A DNA stretch of 64,000 nt from Asterella californica. Its lineage: Eukaryota; Streptophyta; Marchantiopsida; Marchantiales; Aytoniaceae. The notes beneath the pieces were generated by a model that saw only the letters and a program-made list of their open reading frames with translations, was not told the DNA's origin and searched no databases. Position 1 is the stretch's first letter, and every line of letters begins with the position of its first letter. Shown piece by piece: positions 46,646 through 57,811 of the stretch. The position numbers were made by a program, and so were the translations under genes. The stretch covers positions 6,076,001 to 6,140,000 of the forward strand of contig JAYKYS010000016.1 of assembly GCA_036924285.1 (NCBI GenBank). Direction: 5' to 3'.

Positions 46646-48520
46646 CTAGAAGAAAATTTTTTTTTTCAATTTCATTGTATACTTCAGGTTCATAAAGAAA
46701 CCTGATCTAAACCTGATTTTGACTACGGATTTTTACCTGGATCTTATGTTCAACTATGAAACAATAAATCTCTTCTCCGAGATCTCTAAACCCTTCTCCC
46801 TCTTTCTAAACCTATCTTTTTTTCTCTTCGTTTTGGAAAACCATTTCAATCCAGAAACTTGTTTCACAAAATGAAACTAATTGTTGAACAAAGAAGTTCT
46901 AGTTTTTTGAACTTCACTAATCCTTCTTGGAGCAGAAACAAGTTTTCCGAAGGAGGTTCATTAAAATTATATAATCCATCTTTCACCTAAACTCTTCCTT
47001 CTTTCTCAGCTGATCCGAAAAGGGTTCATGTAGAAGTTCATGTAAAAGCCTTTGTTTCTCAAGGCAAGGTCGCTGTGCGATTGCTCTGCTTGATGTGGTT
47101 GTGCGGTCAGGTGAAGAAGAAGCTGCCTAGTATCACCTAGTATCTTGGTGCTGAATAGTCCAGCGCTAGGTCATCTACATCCGCCGCTGAAACACAATGA
47201 CAAATTGGAATGTTTTCTCTGATTCTTTCAGTTTCAGTTTACCTACCTAAGCTCGATGTACAAGTACAAGGTTCAGCTCCGAAGAAACGTGTCGTCATTT
47301 CTCTTTACTTACTGCATACTGAGATAATTTCCGGCCTAAAGCTGAGACAAAAAAAGATAAATTCACGTTTGTTGTCTTGGAGTCAGATTGCAATGTTATG
47401 CACTTTTCTCTACGTGTGGGAGTCCGGGGTGGTGGTAGAGTTTTTCCGGAAGGGTAGAAGTTAGAGTTTTTCTGGTAGAAGAGTTTTACATCCTTCAATT
47501 TTTATCTAAGCATAAATTCTCTTCTAAAAGGATTTTATATCGAAAGAAGTTGAAGGTTGCTGCACTGCTCATAAACCTGCACAATGCATAAAAATGTAAA
47601 ATCCGAAATATGTCATGCAAAGATCTCAAAAATATTTCATAACATGCTACAGGGGGTTGAATCCTTGAAAACCTTCATCTGGGCATAGCATTTTGTAGGA
47701 GCTGATTCAGTAGCTCCTAGACCTGCTATTCGAGATGCATCATGCATGCAACTAAAAAAAAAGGAGACGATATGGACAACAAAATGTACTTCAAACAAAA
47801 AAAAACAGAGGACCTAGTTCTGAAAATCGACAAAAATTTCACTGTGATCATGAAACTCATGTTTTCCTGCAGCTTCAAGGAGTTCATGCAACTGCTCCCT
47901 ATCCACATAGCCAAGAAGAAAAGAGAGCTCCATGTAAATGAAGAAACGTTTCTTTTTGGAGGTTTTCTCCGTGTCGATGTGATGAGAAAGAAATATCTTG
48001 ACCCAGAGCCGCAGCGATGAGAAAAAAAAATCTTGAACCTCCACAGAACGTGAGCCGTAGCCGTAGCAATGGAAAAGATAACTCTCAAACCCGCCTGCAC
48101 AGAATGGAGCCGCAACGATGAGAAAAAAATAAATCGAACCCGCCTGCACAAAACGGAGCCGAAATGATGAGAATCCTCAAACCCTAACCAAAGTCCTCTA
48201 TGACGCACTCTAGAAAAGTGCAGGTGGGTCCTCGTTGACGTACCTCGCTGACACGCTCTTCTCAGAGTGTGAACTCAGGGAAGAGTGCGTGGTCACTGTT
48301 ACCAAGTAGCACTTTTGTCCGTAAGTCTCTTTTATAGAGACACTGATGGTTTAAAAATAAGATAGTCTCATTAGAATTTTTCATCTACATACGCGTTAAC
48401 GAACTCAACCTTTAGCGTTGAACAGGGTTAGGAAGTGCATTTAAGGTGACCGCGTGCTAATCTGGGCAGGCGCGTCCGGACAAGGATTCACGTAAGTAGG
48501 ATCATATGCAGATTTTACAA
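46646..48520. other. No supported gene
   Basis: AT-rich DNA. Near 48000-48175 there is a short imperfect array with CGCCTGCACA and GGAGCCG..ATGATGAG repeated two or three times, which also creates the long minus-strand ORF 47726-48208. No domain was recognised. Confidence 0.35.
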
Positions 48521-48529
48521 CGATTTTCA

Positions 48530-48685
48530 CACCAGTGTGGCACAGTGTGTTGGGTATTCTTCCCGAATAGGATGTGAAGGTCTCAGGTTCGAATTTTGGT
48601 ACTCCTGTACGACCGCAGGTCACTTGCTTAGGGTTCTTGTTGAGTCTGTAAATGTTGTCGCAGACTGCAATCATTAGAGTCCTCG
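48530..48685 (+). repeat. tRNA-derived SINE candidate
   Basis: An A-box-like TGGCACAGTGTG at 48538-48549 and a B-box-like GGTTCGAATTT at 48586-48596, 36 bases apart, match the Pol III promoter layout of plant SINEs. A body follows to about 48685. There is no acceptor stem, so it is not a tRNA gene. Ends not defined. Confidence 0.45.
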
Positions 48686-48718
48686 TCTCTCCAGAAAATG
48701 AATTTCTCCTCTGGTTTA

Positions 48719-48800
48719 GATGTTAGAGGTTGGGTTGATGCGAACAGCAATAACCCACTAGATGTTAGAGGTTGGGTTGATGCGAGCAGCAATAACCCAT
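48719..48800 (+). repeat. Tandem duplication, 42-bp unit x2
   Basis: GATGTTAGAGGTTGGGTTGA starts at 48719 and 48761. The two units differ by one substitution (GCGAACAG versus GCGAGCAG) and a short end difference. Confidence 0.9.
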
Positions 48801-48992
48801 TACCTTAGGCGTGCGTCATTAACGCACTTTAACTTTGAATAACAAACTTAAGATGAATACATCGGAAGATTTCTATCCCAAAAGCATCTAAATAATGTCG
48901 AATATTTTTCCCTATCGTAAAAGAAGTGCATGTCCCGAAATAAATACCCCTGAAAAACATTGAAATCCAGCAATACTGTAGTTCGATCAATG

Positions 48993-50262
48993 CAGAAATT
49001 TACTTCCTCAGTCCCCTGTATGGACAATTGAACCTCCTCGGTCCCTTGATGTTCAAACTTATTTCCTCAGTCCTTGACCGGCTGGGGCGCTGGTGCCAAC
49101 TGCAGTAGAGGCGTTACCTCGTGAGCAAGACGCAAGTTAGCAAACCTGACTGCAAGAAAGACCCAAGCACCGGACGTTCATGGCTTTACTGAGAGCGTGT
49201 GCTGTCGCCGGCCGATTAGACGAGGCGTAAGCTCTCACCTTTTCGCTGACGGCTGAGCAGAGTCTGCTATAATGCAAAGAAAGGTGACCTTGGTGTGCTT
49301 ACTCTCTGATGCTTAAGATTAATTTAACTTCTAACGCTCTTCTTACGTCCTACATATTTGAGTAGATATGGAGTGTTGAGGAGAATGGCAGCGAACGGTC
49401 CTACTTTGGACAAGCACTGCTACGCTGCGCTCATAACAGGTCATAAAAACAAGAAACATCAGAATGAGGAGACCGGACAAAAGGTAGCCGTGCTTGCTCC
49501 TTTCTTTCTGGAGTTTCCAGTGTTGTAACTCTTCTGTGCCAAATATTGTTAACACATCATTCCCAACATGAAAGTTAACTAGCTGCAGATATTTGAATTA
49601 TTGGAGCAGTCAGAGGTGCAGTTAGCAGAGCATGTCAGGACCGTGGCAACCACAGGGGAAGCCAAATCTGATGATGATGCTGGAGACTGGCTTCTCAACA
49701 TTCTGTCCAACCCGAACGCGGATTTAACCGTCGTCTTACGGTGTATCACGCTGTCTTGTTGAATTTCGGGTGTTAGTTTCATGTGTCGTCCATTCGATGC
49801 GACAGTAGACACATTCTGAGTTTACATTGAGAAGCACAACATGGTCAATCACTTCCAACGCATGGTATTGGACCGGGCTTCAAAATGGATTCTTTAGTCC
49901 AGGAGGAGTGGATGGATGTGTCGATGAAAATTCTAATGAAGGGTTTGTGGTACAGATGCTTATTGATGGTGCTCTTGCTCATCCTTCCCCCGCGAATGGG
50001 ACTGCGCAGAAGCTACTGGTATGACGTGTTGTACCGAGGTGGTGCAAAAAGACTTCTTCCTACACCTTAAAGCAGCCGGTGGACTTCTGAGAAAGGCCTG
50101 CCAGGACGGGATAACTCCATTCAACCAGCTCTCCATTCAACCGGTTCGACCGGCGTGCTCGACGGTCGATACCCGGTAGTGAGACTGAGGAAGTAAGTTT
50201 GAACATCGGGGGACTGAGCAGGTTCAATTGTCCATACAGGGGACTGAGGAAGTAAATTTCTG
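48993..50262. mobile_element. MULE-like element with ~95-bp TIRs and 10-bp TSD
   Basis: CAGAAATTTACTTCCTCAGT starts the left end; the right end (about 50168-50262) is its reverse complement. TCGATCAATG flanks both sides (48983-48992 and 50263-50272), a 10-bp target-site duplication. TTCCTCAGTCC recurs three times in each TIR. The 1.1-kb interior has no recognisable transposase. It contains exon-like pieces on the plus strand: IFELLEQSEVQLAEHVRTV near 49589-49730 after an AG acceptor, and SPGGVDGCVDENSNEGF near 49900-50020, ending at CTACTG|GTATGA. These could be captured host gene fragments (a Pack-MULE). The host gene was not identified. Confidence 0.85.
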
Positions 50263-50832
50263 TCGATCAATGAGACTCCAATCATTAGCCCATGGAGCTC
50301 TTGAGCGTGTGCGCTCCTCCACGTGTCCGGATGGATTTTGGTCGTGGAGAAAATGTGGTCGCTCGTTCTGGACGCTTGGACGATGGACGACTGTGCGTCC
50401 GGTGGAATCCCTTGGGCCTTCACTGGAGACTCTGGTGGTGGCGTTATGTAGACGAAGTCGTCGATCATTGGCGCTTAGCATTAACCGAAGATAGCCGATC
50501 ACTAGTCATGGAGAAAAGGAGTTGTGACGTTGCCGGATGTGAGGAAGATCTTTCCACGGATTCGAACGAGGCGTTAGAGCAGAATGTCACAATCCAGTCA
50601 ACCGATCAGCCATCAACAGCATCAGCTTCGCGTCTTCAGTATATTCACAGCTCTCTGGTAGGTACATAAAAGAGAAAAGAGAGAGAATGTAAAGGAGATG
50701 TAACTTCCACTTCGCGGAGTGGATCGCTGGCAGGCTCTTTTTGCGGCATGCGCTCGGTGGGTGCTGTATAAACTGTCGTTCCGAGCTTCCGCGATCTGTT
50801 TCTGGTCGTAGCATCCGGTAAAATCTGCAGAC

Positions 50833-53220
50833 ATGGACAGTGCTAGCTCTGGACATTCTCCTTCTGCACTTGCATCGGTGCTGGTTTTCTTGTCATGCTT
50901 AATGTACGGAGCTGCTGCAGTGGAGTACGCGGACCAGTTTGTGAACGATCTTGAGACGATCGTTGCTCCGTATGTGGACTCCTATGGAGCTCCCAGCGCT
51001 GAAGTGACAGTTGTTTACAAAACAAATAGTACAGTTGGGAAGGTGCAGCTCGGAAGTCTGTACGCCAAAAGCCAAACACAGGCGCAGCCTCATGTCATTA
51101 TTAAGGGAGACGCCATCCACAATCACGAGTTCTATGCTCTCGTGACGGTTGATCCTGATGCCAGAAGTTCAACCAATTTCACTTACAGGAATATCTTGCA
51201 TTGGATGGTGGTCAACATTCCCGGCGATATCAAGTACCATCAAGGTAAAGCGTTGCTTTACTCATTCCCTTGAGCAACTTTCCATCTCATTCTCATATAC
51301 TCTTGATGCATATAAAACCATATAAAACCCGATTCTTGAACCGTCCGAGAGGAAGACAGCGTGAATTTTGCCAGCTATTTAGTTTCTGATGGTAGAGCGT
51401 CGTTTTCTCCAGACATTGCTAAGGTCGGCGATGAGATACTACCCTACAATGGTCCTTCGCCGCCTGCTGGCACCCACAGATACGTCTTCTTGCTCTTCAG
51501 TCAGGTCAGTTGCCTCTTGAACTTCTGAGCGTAGTGTTAGTGTCGTTCATGTTGTTAGAATTAGGTTTGGTAAGCTGCGTTTACTGCGATCGCCTATTAG
51601 CTTGAAGCTGTTCTTGGTCTCAGCACCTTGGGACGGCCCGTCATTCTAAGTGGCATCGTTCGACAATGGTTCCTTTTCTTGTTTCTAGCATCTCCGTCTG
51701 AATGACGGCCGTCATCTGATGTAGCACTCAAACTCGGAGTAGCAGGTCGACGCGACATTCAGTTAAATGTCTGGAGGGAATGAAGTATAGGGAAACATAA
51801 AATAATTTCAAACATGTTGTCTTGTGATGCTGTGAATGGTTATTTGTACGACATGACAGTCAGTTGCCGAAAGGGAAGCGCGGTGAGCAAGAATGCCTAT
51901 CTCCTTTGCTCATCGCCGTGCAGGCAGGCTCGCGCCTTCCTAGGCCGGGCCTGGGCAAGACTGGATGATATCATCAGTTAACGAAGAAAACTCTGCCTGC
52001 TTCTAATTTACAAACCTCTGTTAGGTGAGAAGCTGAAATCAGAACTACTATGACTAACATAACTATCGTGGTCAATTAAGAGGGGAAGAGGTCGAGAGAA
52101 GGTTCTGAATCATGGAAATAGAAATAGTTTCCAGTCTACTTCGTGTTTTCCAGTGCTCTGCCACGCAGCATGACCTAGTCTGGTTTTTGGTTGTAATGGA
52201 AGTTGGTCAAGGATCGCTTTCATCAGCTGATAGATTAATTGGTTGTGTCGGTGTTGCCCTATCTCCTTTCCTGTAAAGGGAAAATATGGCAATACTAAGA
52301 CAGCTAGTAGAAGGTGGGAGAATATCGGTAAACTAAAACTGCAAATGTGAGTATGAAATTCAGCTTCCGGGTTCACGGAAATCGTGGGCAGAGGGAGTGA
52401 ATATCGCGGTAGGAGGAGCGTGCTGTCCATCAGCTTCCTTCTAGGAGCTTCCTCTATCACAAGAAGAACGTGGTCTGTTCACTGAGCCACTACGGTAGCC
52501 GAAGGCTATAAGTACATCGCGAGGTGTATGCCTCACGAGGATGCTACTGGAAAACAGTGAGACCCAGAGATGCACACTGTCCTAGTGTATCAAAAAGTGG
52601 TTTATGTCTCCGTAAGCTAATCAAATAAGCTGCACGAGCCGATTAGTTGATGCATTTAGCCTAACATACATGCAAATCCATTGCAAACATGCGCGTCGAG
52701 TCAAGCCCGATGGACTGTCGGCGCCAGAAAACGTCCCTCATTGTCGTTAAGCGACTCCAGTAGGTAATCAATCTAAGGAAGTAATACTCCCTACGAGAGT
52801 AGTAAGTACATAACGTCGGAAACCATATCTGTGGATGTTGTCATATTTCAGTGTTACACAGTCTGAGGAAGTTTGTTTCAGGGATTTCAAGAGTCCAATA
52901 CTCCTTTGTAGGTTATTCCCTCTAATTAACTGCCGCAAGGCGTCTGTCCATGTTAACTACGCTCGGTCTTGTGGCTGTCAGTTGCGATTTGCGTATATGT
53001 GAGTGAACAGGATCGGCTACCATCGGGTGTCATATACATGATGTTTCTGTTTCAAACCAGATCGATAACTTTGGTTTCCATGCGCGTGCAGGGAAGAAGA
53101 AAAATAGCTCCTCCTGTTTATTCCCGACGGTTGTTTAGCGTACGCAATTTCACTACCACTCATCAGCTTGGCTGGCCTTTGGGCGGCACTCTCTTTCGGG
53201 CTTCAGTCGACGATCAGTAA
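50833..53220 (+). CDS. PEBP-family protein with predicted signal peptide (3 exons)
   Basis: Exon 1 begins at ATG 50833. Exon 3 is 53092-53220, and exon 2 ends at 51504 (CAG|GTCAGT). The exon 1-2 junction has two in-frame options: 51233|51360 (224 residues in total) or 51244|51356 (229 residues); the first uses a better acceptor, the second a better donor. The protein starts with a hydrophobic run (ASVLVFLSCLMYGAAA) that looks like a secretion signal with cleavage near AAA-VEY. PEBP landmarks follow: VTVDPDARSS (DPDAPS in most members), NILHWMVVNIPG, NGPSPPAGTHRYVFLLF, and a C-terminal RRLFSVRNF...LGWPLGGTLF. PEBPs bind lipid head groups; FT/TFL1-type plant members signal flowering and lack signal peptides, so this one is likely a different, secreted branch. 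The 1.59-kb second intron has nothing recognised. Confidence 0.85.
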
Positions 53221-53436
53221 TAGGGGGTTTCAAACCATGCCCCGTTAGATTGAAAACGGAAATAGGGGTAGTAGATGTAAGGTGCTTATGTCATAGTTGT
53301 AAAAGAAAACGACGGCAAGTTTGAACGGAGTCTGTAAACAGATTTACGTCTTTAAGAGGCTTTGTGGTCCTTCTCGAAATTTGAACTGAACTTTTCATAA
53401 ACTTTCTAATTATGAGACTTACGTCAAATGACATAA

Positions 53437-53493
53437 GTTTGTTACAGGGTACCTTTTGAGGTACCCTGTAACAAACGGTACCCTGTAACAAAC
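53437..53493. repeat. 17-mer present three times, one inverted
   Basis: GTTTGTTACAGGGTACC at 53437-53453 is followed, after 6 bases, by its exact reverse complement at 53460-53476, and then again directly at 53477-53493. All three are perfect. It makes a strong hairpin plus a tandem arm. It may be a transposon-end remnant or a recent local rearrangement. Confidence 0.9.
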
Positions 53494-53499
53494 CGTTTA

Positions 53500-55240
53500 C
53501 ATCGGATTTCCGTGACGTGCCTTACGAAAATTGACGTGCAGAGATACGACTGAAGTTTGAGACCCCCTAATAGTTCCACTCGATTGGATCGCATCTGTGC
53601 ATACTTGTTCCTCTCTTTCCAAGACGTTCATCGCAAAACGGCTGGCTCGCCGCATGGCGCCCGGACACTACGGGAAATGCCACAGACTGGGCGGCCTCGG
53701 AATGTTACAACAGTTGGCTGGGAATAAGTATGCATACGATCGGAAATGCGTTAGAAGTTCGTTTTGGTTGGTTTGGAAACGTATTTGGTACGCATTGCTC
53801 CTTTTGTTCAGCTGTTTCCGGTGCGTAGATCTAGTCCCGCCATCCGGCAGAGGACGCGGTTGTTTCTAACTTTCGTTGGTACTGTAAGCTTGTCTTAGAT
53901 GAGCGCCTATTTGAGATGAATGGAGGGACACCCGGGAAAACGTGCGTGGGACGTCGTGTAAAGTGGTGGTTGGATGTTGTTGTGCGGAGAACAGTGGCAT
54001 GACCGGGTTGTCATTTCTGCGAAGAAAGCTTACATAATAGCAATGGTTAAATAGATTTATATTTTATCAAAGTCTTTCATCGTGTATCCAACTTCGTTAG
54101 CCAAGCAAGTTTAATTAACTAATCAGTATTCATATTTTTATCAAAATATCATACTATAAAATTACAAAGTTTAGAACTGTATGTTTTGGTTTAGTCGAGA
54201 AAGTTTGTTTTCGCGGTTGTACTATTGGAACTCTCTGCAACTCTAATGAGTATTCGACATATAGTTTTCTATTATATATATATATATAATATTTTAGTTT
54301 TTATATTAATTTAGTGAAAAGGCCTTACATCAAATTTACAAAGGGGCAAAGAGTTCCCCAAAGGAGTTGTTCGATGTTTATACATTAGGGGTGTCACAAT
54401 TAGAAGGAACTATTCTTCAACGCACGGTGGAATTTCTTTTGTAACTGAATGATGGTCATCGTCTGAAAAAAATCTCTTCTAATTTTGCTCAATGAGAAGG
54501 CGTTTCAAACATACTCTTGTTATTTCTAAGATACAATTAATTTAAATGACTTCATACTTGAAAGATTCATTCATTCAATCCAAGTATGAATAATAGTAAG
54601 CACTCAAAGAAAATGGAATCTTTCATTTATGGAAGTTTGCATTTAATCAATCTTGAAGACGTGTTGAAGAAATTATGCATCTATTTAAATCTAGACGATT
54701 ACAAGAAGATAATTATGTATTTCGAGTATGATGAAAAATTTGTTGCATTGCACGGAACAAGTTGAAAAATGAAAGTTAGTGTTGAAAAATGAAAGTTAGT
54801 GTTGGCAAGTGTTTGAGCAAAGCCATTTCATTTGGGATCATGGATGCATAACTTTCTAAGAAAAATAAATATTTTTGTTGTGATTGATGTAAAATTAAAA
54901 AAATAATTTTACAAGTATGTTCACATGTACAAGAAAACGAAAGAAATTGAAGATAATATAGGAGGAGAAGTGACAAAAGATGAAATGGTAAACAGATTGA
55001 TGTTGAAGAGAGACTGAATAGAAAGTGTCTTCACTTTTATCGAATGAATGTAGTTTTTGATAATTGTGTCAACATTGATCCTCTTGCTATCGTTGCATTT
55101 GAAATTCTACCGAAGGAAAAGTTTTCAAGATATGATCCTCAGTTTTAAGCAAAAGATATCATTCCTCGATATGAGAGTACTTTGTCTGGATACACTGAAA
55201 AGATAACGGAGATATAGATATCTTCATTGCGATGAGAATG
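53500..55240. other. No supported gene; AT-rich
   Basis: An AT-rich stretch. It contains a (TA)n run near 54276-54288 and a 19-base direct duplication of GTTGAAAAATGAAAGTTAG at 54762 and 54781. No domain was recognised. The right part, from about 54600, reads A-rich on the plus strand and may belong with the ORF at 55243. Confidence 0.35.
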
Positions 55241-55242
55241 AG

Positions 55243-55596
55243 ATGAGTTTGATTGAAGAAGAGAGAACTATTATTGAAGAAAAAAGTGATGGACAAGACA
55301 AGATGAGCCGAGGAGCTATATCCAAATCAATGCAAGAAATGTCTAGAAATCAAAGATCAAGAAGCAACAAGAATATAAAAAGAGGAGTGTTTAATTTATA
55401 CAATGAGAATATAAGAGAAAAGACACAATATAAGAAAGTGTTAGTTGAGTATCGAGTCGTCACATTGGAAGAGAAGAAAAGAGCTAGAGAGAGTCACGAG
55501 AAAGAACAGAGTAGAATGAGACATACGTCTTTGTTTGTAAAATTGCATAAAACCAAAAAATCGTTCGAGGAAATCAAGAAGCTTGATAACATGTAA
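55243..55596 (+). CDS. Hypothetical Lys/Glu-rich ORF (117 aa)
   Basis: ATG to TAA, 117 codons, dominated by Lys, Glu, Arg and Ser (EEERTIIEEKSDGQD near the start, EEKKRARESHEKEQSR later), suggesting a helical or coiled-coil segment. It resembles the C-terminal tail of proteins carried by PIF/Harbinger-type or MYB-like transposon genes, but no diagnostic motif is present. Base composition is A-rich like its surroundings. It could be the last exon of a decayed transposon gene. Confidence 0.3.
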   Translation: MSLIEEERTIIEEKSDGQDKMSRGAISKSMQEMSRNQRSRSNKNIKRGVFNLYNENIREKTQYKKVLVEYRVVTLEEKKRARESHEKEQSRMRHTSLFVKLHKTKKSFEEIKKLDNM

Positions 55597-56624
55597 CTTT
55601 GATTTTAGAATAAGATATTTTTAAATCTACTTTGTTGGACTTTCATTGCTGTCACGTCAGTTTGGGCACCTCGGCTAGGTTGACCGAGTGCGAAGTGGCG
55701 CATCCCGGTAAGGCCGTTAGTGCCGTTAGGACGAGTTGGAGAGAGAGCCCACTAGGGGTAAACTTCGCAGGTAGGGCTTGGAGGCCTTAGTTCTTTGAGT
55801 TGAGCCTTCAAGCTCCAGGCTATGGTGGATAGTCTAGTTGAGTGTAACCCGGATTCTCTTCGCGTTTAGAGTGGGTTTGGCTTGACCGTTTGTGAGTAGT
55901 CCTTGTTGTGGTGTTGGAGATGGTAATCTCTGTATTCAGATTACTCAAAGAATTGAGTGCAGGTCGAGGCGGAGTTCAGTAAGAGCTCGCAGATCTGAAA
56001 TCAGAAATCGTCCGCTGGTATCTTCGGGCGTTGTTGTTCGTGGTTGATTGTTTGGAGCTGTGATCGAGGTGTGTGGGCGCCGTGCTACATTGCTGTCGCA
56101 GATCGATTTGCTGTTGATTGGGGTCGAGTGGAGATTTCTGTCATGCGGAAGCGCTGCAGAAATTTTGCGGAATGTTCTTGAAGTGTGTTGTTGGAGCCGG
56201 ATTGCGCGTTTGGGCGTAGCAGCTGAAATACTTGTCAATGTCGGGCCGGAGTGGACTCTTTGGAAGCGCATTGGAGAGACGATTCTAGCGCACTAAGTTT
56301 CGTGGAGTTTGGCCAAGGATTGAAGAAGTTATGGCATGTCGAAGTTCGTTGCCGTGAAACCCGCAAGCACTAAAAGGCTAGTTACGTCAGATTTTGGCTC
56401 AATTTCGTGAGGAAACTCGAGTTTAGTAGTTGTTTTGTGTGTGTGTGCATCCGCGAAGTGTGTGTGGTGCATTTGCGAATCTGTTTTGGTGGTGTTCGGG
56501 TTGGATTTGGAGGTTCTTGCTGTTTTACGTCAGATTTTGGTCACCCGTGTGCACCCGCAAGCTGTTTTCGCTGTTTTGGAGGCTGTTTTGGTGCAATCCT
56601 TTGCAATTCGAGCCTCTTCTGGTG

Positions 56625-56760
56625 TGTGAGTGCGGAGGCGTGAGAGCGGAGGCTTCGAGGAGCAGAGGTGCGTGAGTGCGGAGGCGTGAGAACGGAGTGC
56701 GAGAGTGCGGAGGCGGAGGCGGAGCTGAGCCTGAGCCTGAGCCCGAGCCCGCGCCCGCCG
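56625..56760 (+). repeat. GC-rich minisatellite in the leader
   Basis: Variants of GTGAGTGCGGAGGCGTGAGA repeat several times, followed by a run of GAGCCTGAGCCTGAGCCCGAG. It lies in the element's untranslated leader and creates overlapping long frames in both directions that have no coding sense. Confidence 0.75.
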
Positions 56761-56821
56761 CAAGCCAGCTTGCTGGCGTGCGTGAGAGAGGTATCCAAGC
56801 TTCAGGTGTGTGGGAAGGGTA

Positions 56822-56912
56822 AAACCAGCTGGTCACCCATCCCAACACTATTCCTGGACCTGGACTCCTGACTCTGTAGTCTTAGCTTTGGCTTTACCAC
56901 TAGACCAATAGC
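56822..56912 (-). other. tRNA-/5S-like Pol III promoter segment
   Basis: On the minus strand, TGGTCTAGTGGTAAAG (an A-box as in tRNA-Gly/Glu) is followed about 45 bases later by GAGTCAGGAGTCC (weak B-box) and then by GGGATGGGTGACCAGCTGG, which resembles the internal control region of plant 5S rRNA. It could be a SINE inserted antisense in the retrotransposon leader. Sequence similarity is from memory and short. Confidence 0.3.
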
Positions 56913-57811
56913 TCTTGGTGTCCTACAGGGATGCGTGCAAGTACTTATGGACTTGTATAAGGTAGTAGGAGACCTTCTCGCACGTCCCTAGAGGAGTGGT
57001 AGGGCGACCCCACAGTATTAGGGGGAAGCTATAGTTGTGGTAGTGTTTGCCTACACCGTAGAGGCGCGTATGGAGGCAATTGTTGGCAGTTGTCTTGGGT
57101 GAGCTAGTAGAGCTACCACGTGGATGTTTTTGGAGCTACTAGAGGTGTGGACATCTAGTTAGTGACCTCCAGTGTCAGTTACGACTGTTGGTGACCATAT
57201 ATTGTGCATGTGGTCACCGACAAGGAGTCGTCAGTCCGGGTGGGGCTGGGTTTCTCTTTATGTGAATGTTTGAGTGTGGAGGGTTATCGTTTGGACTTCT
57301 TGTGGTTGGAACCCCTCCATACTCTGCTTCCTGTTTGTGCGCCGCGTTTGCTTGTGTTGGCGCTTGATTTCCGGAGTGAGTTCACTCCAGTGTGCTGTCG
57401 ATAGTGAGGCTGGAGTTGCGGACCAGTCAGACTATCTTTGTCTCTCTCACGGTGCGGTTGGAGTGACGACCAACAGACCGTGAGAGGCTGCCTGTGGTGA
57501 TGGCAGGTACAGGTTGCCCTTACCTTGACCGTCCTAGTAGGGGATAGGTGAGCTCAGTAGGAGCGGGGTTAGGCAAGTGGTGGTGACGGAGATTGCGACA
57601 TTCCAGTTGGGGAGTGTGTTGGCGGGATTCGCTCATCACGGAGTTCTCGAGAGGTTCTGGTGGGGACTTCTCGGACAGTGGGTATACGCGGAGTGGGGTG
57701 AGATACCGACTACCTACACCATTGCCGTCGGTTGTTCCAGAGGACGAGTCAGACGCAGACAGCGCGTTTTCTGGTGGTGAGTCTAGTGTCGCCACACCGT
57801 TGTTGTGGGAC

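Noticed and set aside
47726..48208. 160-codon minus-strand ORF
   Set aside because: It overlaps A-rich imperfect repeats on the plus strand and shows no domain; the Phe/Ser/Leu-rich translation is what A-rich antisense DNA gives.
56407..56871. Overlapping long ORFs in both directions in the retrotransposon leader
   Set aside because: They come from the GC-rich minisatellite and biased composition, which removes stops from several frames at once.
57593..57811. Extension of the Gag ORF to a TTG at 57593
   Set aside because: No ATG occurs in this stretch; TTG starts are not expected in a plant nuclear gene. The first ATG is at 57812. The upstream frame is open and acidic, so a missed non-AUG start is not excluded.
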